DNA from: Psychromonas ossibalaenae ATCC BAA-1528
Lineage (GTDB): Bacteria; Pseudomonadota; Gammaproteobacteria; Enterobacterales; Psychromonadaceae
DNA: 64,000 nt
Assembly: GCF_000381745.1 (NCBI RefSeq)
Contig: NZ_KB906982.1
Coordinates: 1 to 64,000 of the forward strand
Direction of reading: 5' to 3'
Within the stretch, counting starts at the first letter, position 1, and every line of letters starts with the position of its first letter. The notes below the pieces were generated by a model. It was not told the DNA's origin. It ran no database searches and saw only the letters and a program-made list of their open reading frames with translations. Shown here piece after piece: positions 37,154 to 46,992 of this stretch. A program made the position numbers and the translations under genes.

Positions 37154-37733
37154 TAATTATTTTTTTCTCTTTTCAGCAGATATCCGATAATTTACATTGA
37201 ATAATAAGCGAATAATTCAAAGTATGTCTTTTTATTTGCAATATTTATTAAACAAGGCGGCAAAATGTCGAAATAATCACTCAAAGACCTTAAAATCAGG
37301 TTGAAAGTCTTAATCAGCCCCTCTCCTTTGGTGCGGATTCGGCATCCAATCAAGGGAGAGCATCAGGTGTGCTTTCAGTAAAAGGTACGCTCTGAACCAT
37401 AGGGGTATTTCAGGGAATAAGTAACGAAAATTAAAATTTAATTGAAGAGCAGATTCTAGGCATAAAGTTGAAGATCTAACGGGTTAAATCAAGACTTCAC
37501 AACGAATTGTTAAATGCTTGCATTTAATCAATGTCGATAGAGGAATCACGAAGTGAATCGCTCGAAAGACAACGAAGATGCTTGCCTCTCGGCTTGCCCT
37601 TCGGGGAGCACGCTCGAAAACCAGCCCTTCGTTGCAACAATCGTAAAGGGAACACCATTCACTCATATTGCGCCTTGCTCTGGTGTCCGAGCGCGCTCCT
37701 GATAAATTCATTTTGAATGGCAACGGGTATCAA
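37154..37733. other. 580-bp non-coding spacer with several inverted repeats
   Basis: No convincing gene. It contains an 18-bp perfect palindrome-like hairpin TTAAATGC-TT-GCATTTAA at 37510-37527, and a larger nested inverted repeat: AGTGAAT (37552-37558) with ATTCACT (37657-37663) outside CAACGAAG (37570-37577) with CTTCGTTG (37627-37634). The second half (about 37540-37730) is more GC-rich than the first. It must also hold the mshI promoter. The structured half looks like a repeat-family element or a structured RNA, undecided. Confidence 0.5.
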
Positions 37734-39647
37734 TTAAAACCCGGTCGGCTGCGCGGCGGCAAAGTAATGCCCCTGACCGGCATAAATTCCCAGTTTAAGT
37801 AAACAATCCCATTCGTCACTATTTTCAATACCGACAGCAATAATTTTAGTACGGCTGTTCAGGCAGCTGGCCATTAAGCTCTGCAGAGCAATTTGATTAG
37901 CAGCGCGCTGATTAACATCACGTACCAGACCCGGATGTAATTTCAAATAATCAATATTAAAATCCAGAATATATTCAGTATTAACAATCGATTTACCGAC
38001 ATTATCAACCGCTACTTTACAGCCGATTTTCTGAACGGCATTCAGCGCCGTACGCAGTGAAAAGTAATTCTGCGTTAACGCATCCTCAGAGACTTCTATC
38101 ACTAGGTTATTACGCAGATATTTGGGCTGCTGCATCAGCTCGTACATCAGCCATTTATGAGTGCTTTTGTCGGTTAAAATCCGCGCACTCAAATTAAGCG
38201 CAACGGGTATCGCCGACTGACCTCGAGAGACAAGTAAAGCAAGTGTTTTTTCTAACATCTGCAGATCAAACTTTTCGTGCAGACCGCATTTCTCAGCCAT
38301 AGGTAAAAAAGCTGCGGCGGCAATGATCTCTTGATTACTGTCTTTGATACGCGGCAGAAGTTCACAATAAAGCTCATCAATACCATCAGCGAGCACCACC
38401 TTCTGACTGTATAATAACAAACCGTTATTCTCCAGGCGGTTTTCCAACAGTGTCCGCCACCTTACCGTGCCCTTAGCCAGACTCACTGGTTTTTCCTGCT
38501 GATCCGCCAAAAACCAGCCGCTGCTTTTCTGATGCACTGCAACTAACAATGCTTGATTTAAATCATCCATGATAGAAACCGTTTTTGCACCGTAATGAAA
38601 ATTAACCACACCGATATGAAAAAACTCGTCAATTACAAAGGGCTGCGGCAGCTGCAGCTGAAAAAGCAGTTTACAAAGCTGTTTCGCGGCCACTTCAGTC
38701 TCCTGATAAGACATCTGCGGAATAATAATAACAAACTCTGAAACATCAATACGGCCGTGAAACCGATCGTCATAACGCTGTACAAATGCCGACAAAAGTT
38801 CCGTAATCTGCATCAGCATTTTCTGGTAGGTGTTTGTGCCTAACTGATGATTAAGCGTATCTAATTCACTAAATTTTATCAGCAGCAAAGCACTGGAGTA
38901 AACATTCTGCTCCATTGCGACCACATCTAAACGATTTTCAAAAGCGAGGTTATTTCCCAAACCGGTACTTTCATCTAAAAACGCCTGCCCGCGAATATGC
39001 GCATCAAAATAACTGCGTTCTTTTTTACTCTGTTCCAGCTCCATGGTAAGTACATCTAATGCTTTACTGGCGAGCTTAGGCCACTCTCCCTCATAGGGAA
39101 TTCGAGCGGTAGGATTATTCTGCAGCAGGTATTTGGCTCTTCTTTCCAGAAGCTCAGCTCCTTTAAACTGCTTTTTGATCCAGCGAATTGCAAAAATCAG
39201 CAGAGTAAGGCTAAATAAAACAGCCAGTGAAATACCAGCCAGAGGTTTCATGGAAAACTTAATCTCATCGTAGGGCTGGCGGGTATCTAAATGCAGGGAG
39301 ATCTTGGGATATTTTTCTAACTGATATTGATAGCTAAGCTGCCGGTTCTTAGGGTAATAGTGACGGCTTTCATAATAACTCTGATAAAGGACCTTGCCGG
39401 ACCGCTTTATCTGTAAACGCACCACCCCGGAAGCGTTAAGCAGATCCGGCAGCCAGACCTCAAACTCATGCTTCTCTATGCCTTTATCCAGCTGACGTTC
39501 AATAACGTTAATAATGGCATCCATACGCTGCTGATGGTATTTAAGTGATAGAGAGCGCAGCGTGAACAAACCGCCGACCAGTACTAAAGCGATACACATC
39601 AGTACAACTGATGTTGTTATATAGGTAAATTTATCCGTAAATTTCAT
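37734..39647 (-). CDS. csrD: RNase E specificity factor CsrD (MshH), degenerate GGDEF-EAL
   Basis: A 637-residue inner-membrane protein with two membrane helices (residues about 9-30 and 155-172) around a periplasmic part, a HAMP-like linker, and GGDEF and EAL domains that have lost their catalytic motifs: the GGDEF site reads GRIDVSEFV and the EAL site reads ELLPRI. These losses, the length and the position before the msh operon fit CsrD, which in E. coli promotes decay of the regulatory RNAs CsrB and CsrC. In Vibrio the same gene is called mshH. Confidence 0.9.
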   Translation of the reverse strand: MKFTDKFTYITTSVVLMCIALVLVGGLFTLRSLSLKYHQQRMDAIINVIERQLDKGIEKHEFEVWLPDLLNASGVVRLQIKRSGKVLYQSYYESRHYYPKNRQLSYQYQLEKYPKISLHLDTRQPYDEIKFSMKPLAGISLAVLFSLTLLIFAIRWIKKQFKGAELLERRAKYLLQNNPTARIPYEGEWPKLASKALDVLTMELEQSKKERSYFDAHIRGQAFLDESTGLGNNLAFENRLDVVAMEQNVYSSALLLIKFSELDTLNHQLGTNTYQKMLMQITELLSAFVQRYDDRFHGRIDVSEFVIIIPQMSYQETEVAAKQLCKLLFQLQLPQPFVIDEFFHIGVVNFHYGAKTVSIMDDLNQALLVAVHQKSSGWFLADQQEKPVSLAKGTVRWRTLLENRLENNGLLLYSQKVVLADGIDELYCELLPRIKDSNQEIIAAAAFLPMAEKCGLHEKFDLQMLEKTLALLVSRGQSAIPVALNLSARILTDKSTHKWLMYELMQQPKYLRNNLVIEVSEDALTQNYFSLRTALNAVQKIGCKVAVDNVGKSIVNTEYILDFNIDYLKLHPGLVRDVNQRAANQIALQSLMASCLNSRTKIIAVGIENSDEWDCLLKLGIYAGQGHYFAAAQPTGF

Positions 39648-39768
39648 TTAATCCCTTAATCACAACTTAATTATTAAATATTTCAGCTTAATACCCGAAA
39701 ACAATAATATAATGCTATAACAATTTCACCAGCCTGAAGGGCCGTGAATGTTAACAATAGGAAACCTA

Positions 39769-40800
39769 ATGGCATCTTACTCAAATCCAAGCCAAGTACT
39801 GCAGCGTAATGAAACGCTTTTTCATAATAAAAACATCTTAGTTGCCGGCAACATTGATGACGACTACCCGTTACATTTGCAGACCATTGCCTCATCAGCA
39901 ACATTTTGTTTTAGCGACTACCGTTATTACAGAAGCTTAAAAAACAAATTAACCTCGTCAGAAGTCCACTTTACCGACAACTACCAGGGCGACAAAAAAT
40001 TCGATCTGCTGTTGATATTTCTGCCTAAAGCCAAACAGGAAACCCAGTATTTGCTGGCGAATCTGGCCCCGCATTTACAAGACGGTGCAGCCGTTATTCT
40101 GGTCGGCGAAAAGAAATGCGGCATCAAGAGCGCAGACTCTTTATTAAAACCTTATTCATCGAATATCAATATCATTGACTCTGCCCGTCATTGTAGCATT
40201 TTATTTTGTGAGTTAAACCAGACGGTTAAAACCTTTAACCAGACAGAGTGGATAAAAACCTATACGCTTAATATCAATAATACTGAACTGCAGATCTGCT
40301 CGTTACCCGGCGTGTTCAGCTATGGTGAATTAGATAAAGGCAGTGAACTGCTGCTGCAGAATCTACCGGAAAAACTCACTGGAAGCCTGCTTGATTTCGG
40401 CTGCGGCGCCGGTGTTATTGCATGCTACATTCAAAAGAAACACCCGCACACCGAGATAGATTTAATTGATGTAAACGCATATGCCTTAGCCAGTGCCAAA
40501 CTATCACTGCAGCAGAACGGACTAAGTGGCAACGTTTACCCTTCAGACGTTTTTTCTGATGTCAACAAAAAATATAACCTACTGATTTCCAATCCGCCGT
40601 TTCACTCCGGTCAAAAAACAGATTACGTTGCGGCAGAAACATTTATTAATCAAGCACCTGCAAACCTAAAAAGCAATGGTAGGATGTCTATTGTTGCCAA
40701 TAAATTCTTGAGATATGAACCTTTAATTGAAAAAGTGTTCACTAGTTCACAAAAACCTCAAGAAAACAATAAGTTCAAAGTGTTGACATGCCTCAAGTAA
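39769..40800 (+). CDS. rsmC: 16S rRNA (guanine-1207-N2)-methyltransferase RsmC
   Basis: Methylates G1207 of 16S rRNA using S-adenosylmethionine. The 343-residue product has an N-terminal degenerate methyltransferase-like half and a C-terminal active half with LLDFGCGAGVIACY (SAM binding) and the catalytic NPPFHSG. The ATG at 39769 follows AGGAAACC at proper spacing and gives a family-like start (MASYSNPSQVLQRNE); the ATG at 39748 is less likely. Divergent from csrD. Confidence 0.93.
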   Translation: MASYSNPSQVLQRNETLFHNKNILVAGNIDDDYPLHLQTIASSATFCFSDYRYYRSLKNKLTSSEVHFTDNYQGDKKFDLLLIFLPKAKQETQYLLANLAPHLQDGAAVILVGEKKCGIKSADSLLKPYSSNINIIDSARHCSILFCELNQTVKTFNQTEWIKTYTLNINNTELQICSLPGVFSYGELDKGSELLLQNLPEKLTGSLLDFGCGAGVIACYIQKKHPHTEIDLIDVNAYALASAKLSLQQNGLSGNVYPSDVFSDVNKKYNLLISNPPFHSGQKTDYVAAETFINQAPANLKSNGRMSIVANKFLRYEPLIEKVFTSSQKPQENNKFKVLTCLK

Positions 40801-40921
40801 TAATCAAATTAGCGCTGTTAATTTTTTATGTTTTTTGATAACGTTTCCAGACTACAAAAGGACTAAGCTGCTGACTCATTTTTAAGCAGCAAATACGTTA
40901 TGTGGTAGATCATAACATTCA

Positions 40922-40936
40922 CCCCCCCTTTTTTTT
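40922..40936 (+). repeat. C7-T8 homopolymer tract in the glgC leader
   Basis: Seven C residues directly followed by eight T residues, ending 14 bp before the first glgC ATG and immediately upstream of the SD region CTGGAGA. Such tracts can change length by slippage; effect here is unknown. Confidence 0.8.
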
Positions 40937-40950
40937 ATCTGGAGACATTT

Positions 40951-42231
40951 ATGGCTGGAATACTCGCTATGATTCTTGCTGGGGGAGAAGGCTCTCGTCT
41001 TTTCCCTTTAACACAATCTCGCACCAAACCCGCAGTACCTTTCGGCGGTAATTACCGTCTTGTTGATTTTGCACTAAACAATTTTGTTAATGCAGACTTG
41101 ATGAAAATTTACGTATTAACCCAGTTTAAATCCCAGTCATTAAACATCCATTTACGTAAAGCATGGCGTTTATCAGGCGTTATGGGCAACCGTTTTATTG
41201 AAGCAGTTCCAGCACAGCAGCGAGTTAATAAAAACTGGTATTCAGGCACCGCTGACGCCATTTATCAAAATGCACGTTTTATTGAAAAAAGCGAACCGGA
41301 ACACGTTTGTATATTCGGCAGTGACCACATCTACAAAATGGATGTGCAGCAGATGGTTGAACATCATAAAGCTAAAGGCGGCTCTCTGACAGTAGCGGCA
41401 ATCCGAGTCGTTAAAGAGCAGGCTTACCATTTCGGAATTATCGAAGTCGATGAGGAAGGCCGCATGATTGGTTTTGCTGAAAAACCGGCTGTTGAAGATG
41501 CAAAAACTATTCCTGGTGATCCTGATCATGTATTAGCTTCAATGGGTAACTACATTTTTAAATCAGATGTATTACTTAAAGAACTATATGACGATGCGCC
41601 GGATAATAACTCCAGCCATGACTTCGGCAAAGACATCATCCCTAAACTCTACCCTAAAGGTGATGTATTTATTTATAAATTAAGTGATAACTATATTCCC
41701 GGCGAGCCGAAAACAGCTTACTGGCGCGATGTAGGCACCATTGATTCATACTGGGAAGCGCATATGGATCTACTGATGCATGAAACGCCGTTTTCGCTGT
41801 ATAACAAAAACTGGCCGTTACACACCTATCATCCGCCTCTGCCGCCGGCAACATTCCGTGATCACGGTGATTCAGTCAGCGATATTTCTCAATCTCTTAT
41901 CGGTGCAGGCTCTTATATTAACGGTGCAAAAATAGACAACTCTATTCTCGGTTTCCGCAGTCATGTATGTAAAAACGTACTTATAAAAGATTCTGTTTTC
42001 TTAGGAAACGCGAAAGTTGGTGCAGGCTGCCGACTAACAAAAGTAATTCTTGATAAAAATGTAGAAATCGCCCCAGGTACCATCATTGGAGAAAATCTAG
42101 AAGAAGACCGCAAACGATTTACCGTTTCCGATAATGGCGTTGTTGTGATCGCGAAAGACCGCAGAGTCGGTTTTGAAGAGCCGGCAGCGGTTATTGAAGA
42201 CGTAAAAGAATTAGCAGATTCAGTTCTTTAA
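40951..42231 (+). CDS. glgC: Glucose-1-phosphate adenylyltransferase, first copy
   Basis: Makes ADP-glucose from glucose 1-phosphate and ATP, the committed step of glycogen synthesis. The 426-residue product has MILAGGEGSRLFPLTQSRTKPAVPFGG (key GGEGSRL and KPAVPFGG), the catalytic GTADAIYQN, IFGSDHIYKMD, and FAEKPAVE, and a C-terminal left-handed beta-helix (GSYINGAKIDNSILG). It precedes a second glgC by 33 bp and then glgA. The C-terminal tail is about 20 residues longer than that of the second copy. Confidence 0.96.
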   Translation: MAGILAMILAGGEGSRLFPLTQSRTKPAVPFGGNYRLVDFALNNFVNADLMKIYVLTQFKSQSLNIHLRKAWRLSGVMGNRFIEAVPAQQRVNKNWYSGTADAIYQNARFIEKSEPEHVCIFGSDHIYKMDVQQMVEHHKAKGGSLTVAAIRVVKEQAYHFGIIEVDEEGRMIGFAEKPAVEDAKTIPGDPDHVLASMGNYIFKSDVLLKELYDDAPDNNSSHDFGKDIIPKLYPKGDVFIYKLSDNYIPGEPKTAYWRDVGTIDSYWEAHMDLLMHETPFSLYNKNWPLHTYHPPLPPATFRDHGDSVSDISQSLIGAGSYINGAKIDNSILGFRSHVCKNVLIKDSVFLGNAKVGAGCRLTKVILDKNVEIAPGTIIGENLEEDRKRFTVSDNGVVVIAKDRRVGFEEPAAVIEDVKELADSVL

Positions 42232-42264
42232 CGATTTTTTATTCTAAATATATAGGTTTCTAAC

Positions 42265-43488
42265 ATGGCAAAAGTTCTCTCTATGATTTTAGCGGGAGGT
42301 GAAGGTTCCCGTCTTTACCCGCTAACGCAGTCTCGTACTAAACCATCTGTACCATTCGGCGGCAGCTACCGTCTGGTCGATTGTGTTTTAAACAATTTTG
42401 TAAACTCATCACTGCTTCGTATTTATGTATTAACACAATTTAAGTCTCAGTCTCTTAATGAGCACCTTAACAAAGCCTGGGGATTAAATAGTATTACCGA
42501 TACCTTTATCGATGCAATTCCAGCGCAGATGCGTACCGGTAAGCACTGGTACAGCGGCACAGCTGACGCTATTTATCAGAACTTACAGTTTATCGAATCC
42601 GATGAGGCTGAAACTGTTTGTATTTTCGGCAGCGATCATATCTATAAAATGGATATCAGCCAGAAAATTGAATTCCATCACGAAAAAGATGCAGTATTAA
42701 CAGTTTCTGCTATTAGACTGCCCAAAGAACAGGCTTACCACTTCGGTATTATCGAAGTCGATGAGGAAGGCCGTATGATTGGTTTTGATGAAAAACCAGC
42801 CGTTGAAGATGCAAAAACCATCCCGGGCGATCCGGATCATGTATTAGCATCAATGGGCAATTACGTATTTAAATCAAAAGAACTGCAGGCCGAGCTGATT
42901 CGTGATGCGGCGCTAACAGAATCAAGCCATGACTTCGGTAAAGATATTATTCCGCATCTATATCCACAGGGCAAAGTCTTCGTTTATGACTTTACCCAAA
43001 ACACCATCCCGGGAGAACAGGGTGATGCATACTGGCGCGATGTAGGTACTATCGAATCATACTGGGAAGCCAATATGGATTTGATTAAGTCTGAGCCTCC
43101 AATTTCACTGTACAACCGAAAATGGCCGATGCATACACATTATCCAGCACTGCCGGCTGCACACTTTAAAAACAGTCATGAGTCTAACTGTACGATTCGT
43201 AAATCGTTAGTTTCCGACGGCTGTCATATTACCGGCGCATCGATTAAAAAATCAGTACTGGGCTTCAAGTGCTTTGTTGGTCAGGACACTGAAATTTTTG
43301 AATCTGTACTATTGGGCGACACCAAAATTGGCAAAAACTGTATTTTAACTAAAGTTATTATTGATAAAGATGTAATGATCGCTGATAACGTACAGATTGG
43401 CGTTAATTTAGAAGCAGATAAAAAACGCTTTACTGTTTCAGATGACGGTATCGTTGTTATCCCTAAAGGTGCTAAAATCGGCTTTTAA
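42265..43488 (+). CDS. glgC: Glucose-1-phosphate adenylyltransferase, second copy
   Basis: Second tandem ADP-glucose pyrophosphorylase of 407 residues with the same motifs (GGEGSRLYPLTQSRTKPSVPFGG in parts, GTADAIYQN, FGSDHIYKMD). It is clearly a paralogue and not a fragment, with complete catalytic and beta-helix domains. Vibrio-type bacteria are known to carry two glgC genes that differ in allosteric behaviour, so a heterotetramer or differently regulated enzyme is possible. The central segment (EQAYHFGIIEVDEEGRMIGF) is almost identical to the first copy. Confidence 0.95.
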   Translation: MAKVLSMILAGGEGSRLYPLTQSRTKPSVPFGGSYRLVDCVLNNFVNSSLLRIYVLTQFKSQSLNEHLNKAWGLNSITDTFIDAIPAQMRTGKHWYSGTADAIYQNLQFIESDEAETVCIFGSDHIYKMDISQKIEFHHEKDAVLTVSAIRLPKEQAYHFGIIEVDEEGRMIGFDEKPAVEDAKTIPGDPDHVLASMGNYVFKSKELQAELIRDAALTESSHDFGKDIIPHLYPQGKVFVYDFTQNTIPGEQGDAYWRDVGTIESYWEANMDLIKSEPPISLYNRKWPMHTHYPALPAAHFKNSHESNCTIRKSLVSDGCHITGASIKKSVLGFKCFVGQDTEIFESVLLGDTKIGKNCILTKVIIDKDVMIADNVQIGVNLEADKKRFTVSDDGIVVIPKGAKIGF

Positions 43489-43525
43489 GCAGTAACATTG
43501 ATATTGCAGTCAGCATAATATTTAC

Positions 43526-43547
43526 AAGCCACAGTTTTTTGTGGCTT
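43526..43547 (+). terminator. Rho-independent terminator after the glgC pair
   Basis: AAGCCACA / TGTGGCTT with a 6-base loop and a following T run. It separates the glgC genes from glgA, which therefore seems to have its own promoter in the 207 bp that follow. Confidence 0.85.
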
Positions 43548-43754
43548 TTTACTTATATCAGATGTATTAATTAAGCATGTACTACAGAGTAAAAATTAAC
43601 ATTTAGCGAATTTTGCTAACGGTTAATTTTTCGGCAGTACTTATCACACGGATAGTGCTTATTTTAATTAGCGGGACGGAGCACTTTTTGATTCGTCCAG
43701 TATTATTAAATTAACTTTTTACAGCATGGGCAGAACTGCCACAGGAGTCTTTCA

Positions 43755-45227
43755 TTGGATAATAGAAAACTAAAAATTCTTTTTGTATCGTCAGAAGTCG
43801 AAGGATTCTCAAAAACGGGAGGTTTGGCTGATGTTGCCAAAGCCCTGCCGGTCGAACTGCGTAATCTTGGTCACGAAGTTAAAATTGTTACTCCTTTTTA
43901 CCGTACCATCAAGCATCGAGAACATGCGCAGCAGCGTTTAAATTTAACACTGCATACAGATCATTCCCGTCCGAGCGTTAATTTTCAGGTGCAGGAATTA
44001 AGTTTAGACGGCATCCCTGTTCTAGCCATTGATAATACACACTATTTTGACCGTGAAGGTCTGTACGGCGAAGACAATCATGCTTATCAGGATAACGGCG
44101 AGCGTTTTGCTTTTTTCAGCCTGGCGGCACTACAGGCTTGTGATGCATTAGACTTCACACCGGATATTATTCACTGTAATGACTGGCATACAGGTTTGAT
44201 CCCTTATCTGCTTAAAACCCGCTACCATGAGCATAATCGTTTTACCCATACTAAAACCTTATTAACAACTCATAACGCTTGTTATCAGGGAATTTACGAT
44301 AAGTCGCAGCTGAACCTTATTCCAGAAGTCAGCTCATGTATGGATGAACGTGTATTAGAAAACTACAGCTATATTAATTACCTTAAAGTCGGCTTAACTT
44401 ACAGTGATAAAATCAATACAGTAAGCCCGAACTATGCCAGTGAACTGCTTACTATTCTTGGTTCTCACGGCATGTCACATCATTTTATTGAACGTATTCA
44501 AGATTTTGAAGGTATCTTAAACGGTTGTGACTACGATGACTGGAATCCTGAAAACGATTCCCACATTCCAGCTAACTACAGCGCAGACGATCTCAGCGGA
44601 AAAGAAATCTGTAAAAAAGCGCTGCAGAAAGAAGTCGGGCTGCCGGTAAATAATGATCCGGTTTTCGGTATGGTCTGCCGCCTGACAGAGCAGAAAGGCT
44701 TTGGTCTGATAGTGCCAATGTTAGAACGTTTTTTAAAGCATAATGTACAGCTGGTGATTGTCGGATCGGGTGATCCGTCCATTACAGGTCAGCTTAATGC
44801 CATTGCTAACCACTTTCCGGATAAATTTAAGTTTATTGACGCTTATAATACCGATCTCGCGCATCTGGTTGAAGCCGGTTCAGACTTCTTTGTCATGCCG
44901 TCACTCTTTGAACCTTGTGGTTTAAACCAGCTGTACAGCCTGGCCTACGGTACTCTGCCGATAGTTCGTGCGGTAGGCGGTCTTAAAGATACAGTACTGG
45001 ATTACGATCAGGACCCGGATCATGCTAACGGTTTTGTGTTCTACGATACTAACCCGAATCAGCTGCTGAATATCTTACGCCGCGTAGTACTGCTCTACAC
45101 CGAGCACCCGGAAGAGATGTATCGTCTGAAAACACAGGCAATGCGCTCACACTTTTACTGGTCTGATGCGGCTAGGCATTATGAGCGTGTATACTATAAT
45201 GCGCTGCATCATCACCATAACTGGTAA
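43755..45227 (+). CDS. glgA: Glycogen synthase GlgA
   Basis: Adds glucose from ADP-glucose to growing alpha-1,4-glucan (GT5). The 490-residue product has KILFVSSEVEGFSKTGGLADV (ADP-glucose-binding KTGGL), the acceptor region HCNDWHTGLIPYLL, and the C-terminal catalytic FVMPSLFEPCGLNQLYSLAYGTLPIVRAVGGL in parts (EPCGLNQ, TGGL-like VGGL). The start is a TTG at 43755 placed 7 bases after AGGAG; no ATG fits the family N-terminus. The product is part of glycogen storage with the two glgC genes. Confidence 0.95.
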   Translation: MDNRKLKILFVSSEVEGFSKTGGLADVAKALPVELRNLGHEVKIVTPFYRTIKHREHAQQRLNLTLHTDHSRPSVNFQVQELSLDGIPVLAIDNTHYFDREGLYGEDNHAYQDNGERFAFFSLAALQACDALDFTPDIIHCNDWHTGLIPYLLKTRYHEHNRFTHTKTLLTTHNACYQGIYDKSQLNLIPEVSSCMDERVLENYSYINYLKVGLTYSDKINTVSPNYASELLTILGSHGMSHHFIERIQDFEGILNGCDYDDWNPENDSHIPANYSADDLSGKEICKKALQKEVGLPVNNDPVFGMVCRLTEQKGFGLIVPMLERFLKHNVQLVIVGSGDPSITGQLNAIANHFPDKFKFIDAYNTDLAHLVEAGSDFFVMPSLFEPCGLNQLYSLAYGTLPIVRAVGGLKDTVLDYDQDPDHANGFVFYDTNPNQLLNILRRVVLLYTEHPEEMYRLKTQAMRSHFYWSDAARHYERVYYNALHHHHNW

Positions 45228-45254
45228 AAAGCGCTGATGTAAAGCATCCTGCAT

Positions 45255-45285
45255 AAAAACCAATTTCATTACGAAGTTGGTTTTT
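45255..45285 (+). terminator. Rho-independent terminator after glgA
   Basis: AAAAACCAATTTC / GAAGTTGGTTTTT with one mismatch, a 5-base loop and a long T run. Confidence 0.88.
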
Positions 45286-45310
45286 TTTTACAAGAAATAT
45301 AAGGTTTACG

Positions 45311-46219
45311 ATGAACAAAACTTTGCGCCGGTTAATGTATATCAGTGTTTTATTATACCCGTTATCTGCACTTGCTGATATCAGCCGGATTAGTGAAACT
45401 CAGTGCCTAAAAATGTCTGAAACAGGAGTAATGGACAAACACGCTCCAGTGCAGTGCGGACGTTTACGAAACGTCTCTTTCACGCATGTTGATTTTCAAG
45501 GTATCGAGAAAACCGGGCAGATAGTAGTACTCGATGCTGTGGCCCCCTATGTTGAAAATATTTTTACGCAGCTGCTGCACAAAAAATTTCCGATTCACCA
45601 GGCTGTCACCATCGAGCACTTTTCCGGAGATGACGATAAATCAATGCAGGCTAATAACAGTTCAGGCTTTAATTACCGCGCGATAACTGGACAACAAAGT
45701 CTGTCACTGCATGCCTATGGTGCGGCGGTTGATATTAACCCGCTGCAGAATCCATTTGTATCCTTTACCTCATGGGGAACAGCCACCTTTAAGCCGCTTA
45801 AAGGTCATCAATATTTAAACCGTATGCACAGCCGTCTGAATAAAGAAAACAGCCGCGGTTTTGCTGAGCAGGTATTAGCTGTGTTCGCACAAAACGGTTT
45901 TATCTACTGGGGAGGATACTGGGATACACCTATCGATTTTCAGCATTTTCAAACTAGTCGGGATATGGCTTATTTAATGAGTGATTTAGATGGTGCTTCT
46001 GCCGGGTTGTTTTTTAAAAATTATGTAAACTGGTATCGTCAGTGTTCCACAGGGTTAACCACACAGGCGCAGCTGTTTGCCGTAAACGATTATGCCTCAT
46101 ATCTAAAAAAACGATTAAAAACAAAATCGTTACATACAAGTCTTAAAACAGATAAACAGCAGCTGCTGAATTTAATCACACAGCAGCTTAACAGCTCCCC
46201 TGAAAATTGTTCAGGATAA
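45311..46219 (+). CDS. Exported M15-type D-Ala-D-Ala carboxypeptidase-like protein
   Basis: A 302-residue protein with a signal peptide ending near LSALAD. The central part has the M15 zinc-site pattern: SLHAYGAAVDINP (His and Asp ligands, about residues 133-145) and DFQHFQ (His ligand) after a WGG..W segment, as in extensin-like/VanY D-alanyl-D-alanine carboxypeptidases. It would cut peptidoglycan stem peptides in the periplasm. The last 70 residues are an extra helical tail without recognised motif. It faces ribB tail to tail with 12 bp between. Confidence 0.78.
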   Translation: MNKTLRRLMYISVLLYPLSALADISRISETQCLKMSETGVMDKHAPVQCGRLRNVSFTHVDFQGIEKTGQIVVLDAVAPYVENIFTQLLHKKFPIHQAVTIEHFSGDDDKSMQANNSSGFNYRAITGQQSLSLHAYGAAVDINPLQNPFVSFTSWGTATFKPLKGHQYLNRMHSRLNKENSRGFAEQVLAVFAQNGFIYWGGYWDTPIDFQHFQTSRDMAYLMSDLDGASAGLFFKNYVNWYRQCSTGLTTQAQLFAVNDYASYLKKRLKTKSLHTSLKTDKQQLLNLITQQLNSSPENCSG

Positions 46220-46231
46220 ACACATGTCAGA

Positions 46232-46885
46232 CTAACTTGCCTGTTCCTGTAACTGCGTAATGTAATTAACCAGATCATCAATACTGACCACCGGCATGCC
46301 GTGCGCTTTGGCAAATTTTACCACCTCGGGTAAACGTGCCATCGTGCCGTCCGGGTTAGTCAGCTCACAGATAACACCTGCGGCTGTTCTTCCGCCAAGT
46401 TTTGCCAGCTCAACAGCAGCTTCCGTATGACCTCGACGCGATAAAACCCCGCCTCGATGTGCCTTAAGCGGGAAAACATGGCCAGGCCGGGAGAGATCCT
46501 GCGCCTGCGCGCCAGATTTAACCGCAGCTTTAATAGTAGTCACCCTATCCTGAGCGGATACGCCCGTAGTAACTCCCGACGCAGCTTCAATACTGACCGT
46601 ATAAGCGGTGTTATTCTGACTGGTATTGCAGCCAACCATCTGCGGTAAATCAAGATGCCTGGTGGTTTGTTCCGTTAAACAAAGGCAGACAATACCGCTG
46701 CCTTCACGGATCATCATCGCCATCTGCTCAGTTGTCAGTGAATCGGCGGCAAAAATAAAGTCTCCTTCATTTTCTCTGTCCTCATCGTCAACAACTAAGA
46801 CCCCCTGGCCGTTTTTAATAGATTCAACTGCATTAATGACACGTTGTGAAACATCACCGAATTGTGTTAATAAAGACTGACTCAT
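46232..46885 (-). CDS. ribB: 3,4-dihydroxy-2-butanone 4-phosphate synthase RibB
   Basis: Converts ribulose 5-phosphate to the four-carbon precursor of riboflavin plus formate. The 217-residue product has the acidic [10 protein letters not shown] motif, [15 protein letters not shown], and the [18 protein letters not shown] segment (key RRGHTEA). No GTP cyclohydrolase II domain is fused, so it is RibB and not RibBA. An FMN riboswitch lies in its leader. Confidence 0.97.
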   Translation of the reverse strand: MSQSLLTQFGDVSQRVINAVESIKNGQGVLVVDDEDRENEGDFIFAADSLTTEQMAMMIREGSGIVCLCLTEQTTRHLDLPQMVGCNTSQNNTAYTVSIEAASGVTTGVSAQDRVTTIKAAVKSGAQAQDLSRPGHVFPLKAHRGGVLSRRGHTEAAVELAKLGGRTAAGVICELTNPDGTMARLPEVVKFAKAHGMPVVSIDDLVNYITQLQEQAS

Positions 46886-46992
46886 GGTAGTTCCTTAATA
46901 ATTAATAGTTACCAGAATCAGGGCATAGGGAAGTGCGTTTTCTGTATCTTTCGATTTAGAATACGTAAAAGCAGCGAACAAAAGTCCGCTTT

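Noticed and set aside
37474-37515. ATCTAAC and GTTAAAT 42 bp apart, which fit the RYYYAAC and GTTRRRY ends of an integron attC site.
   Set aside because: The inner part does not fold back on itself, there is no integrase or cassette array, and such short degenerate ends occur by chance in AT-rich DNA.
37484-37723. Open frame of 79 codons on the minus strand in the csrD-mshI spacer (and another on the plus strand).
   Set aside because: No family signal, Arg-rich low-quality sequence and overlap with inverted repeats; more likely non-coding.
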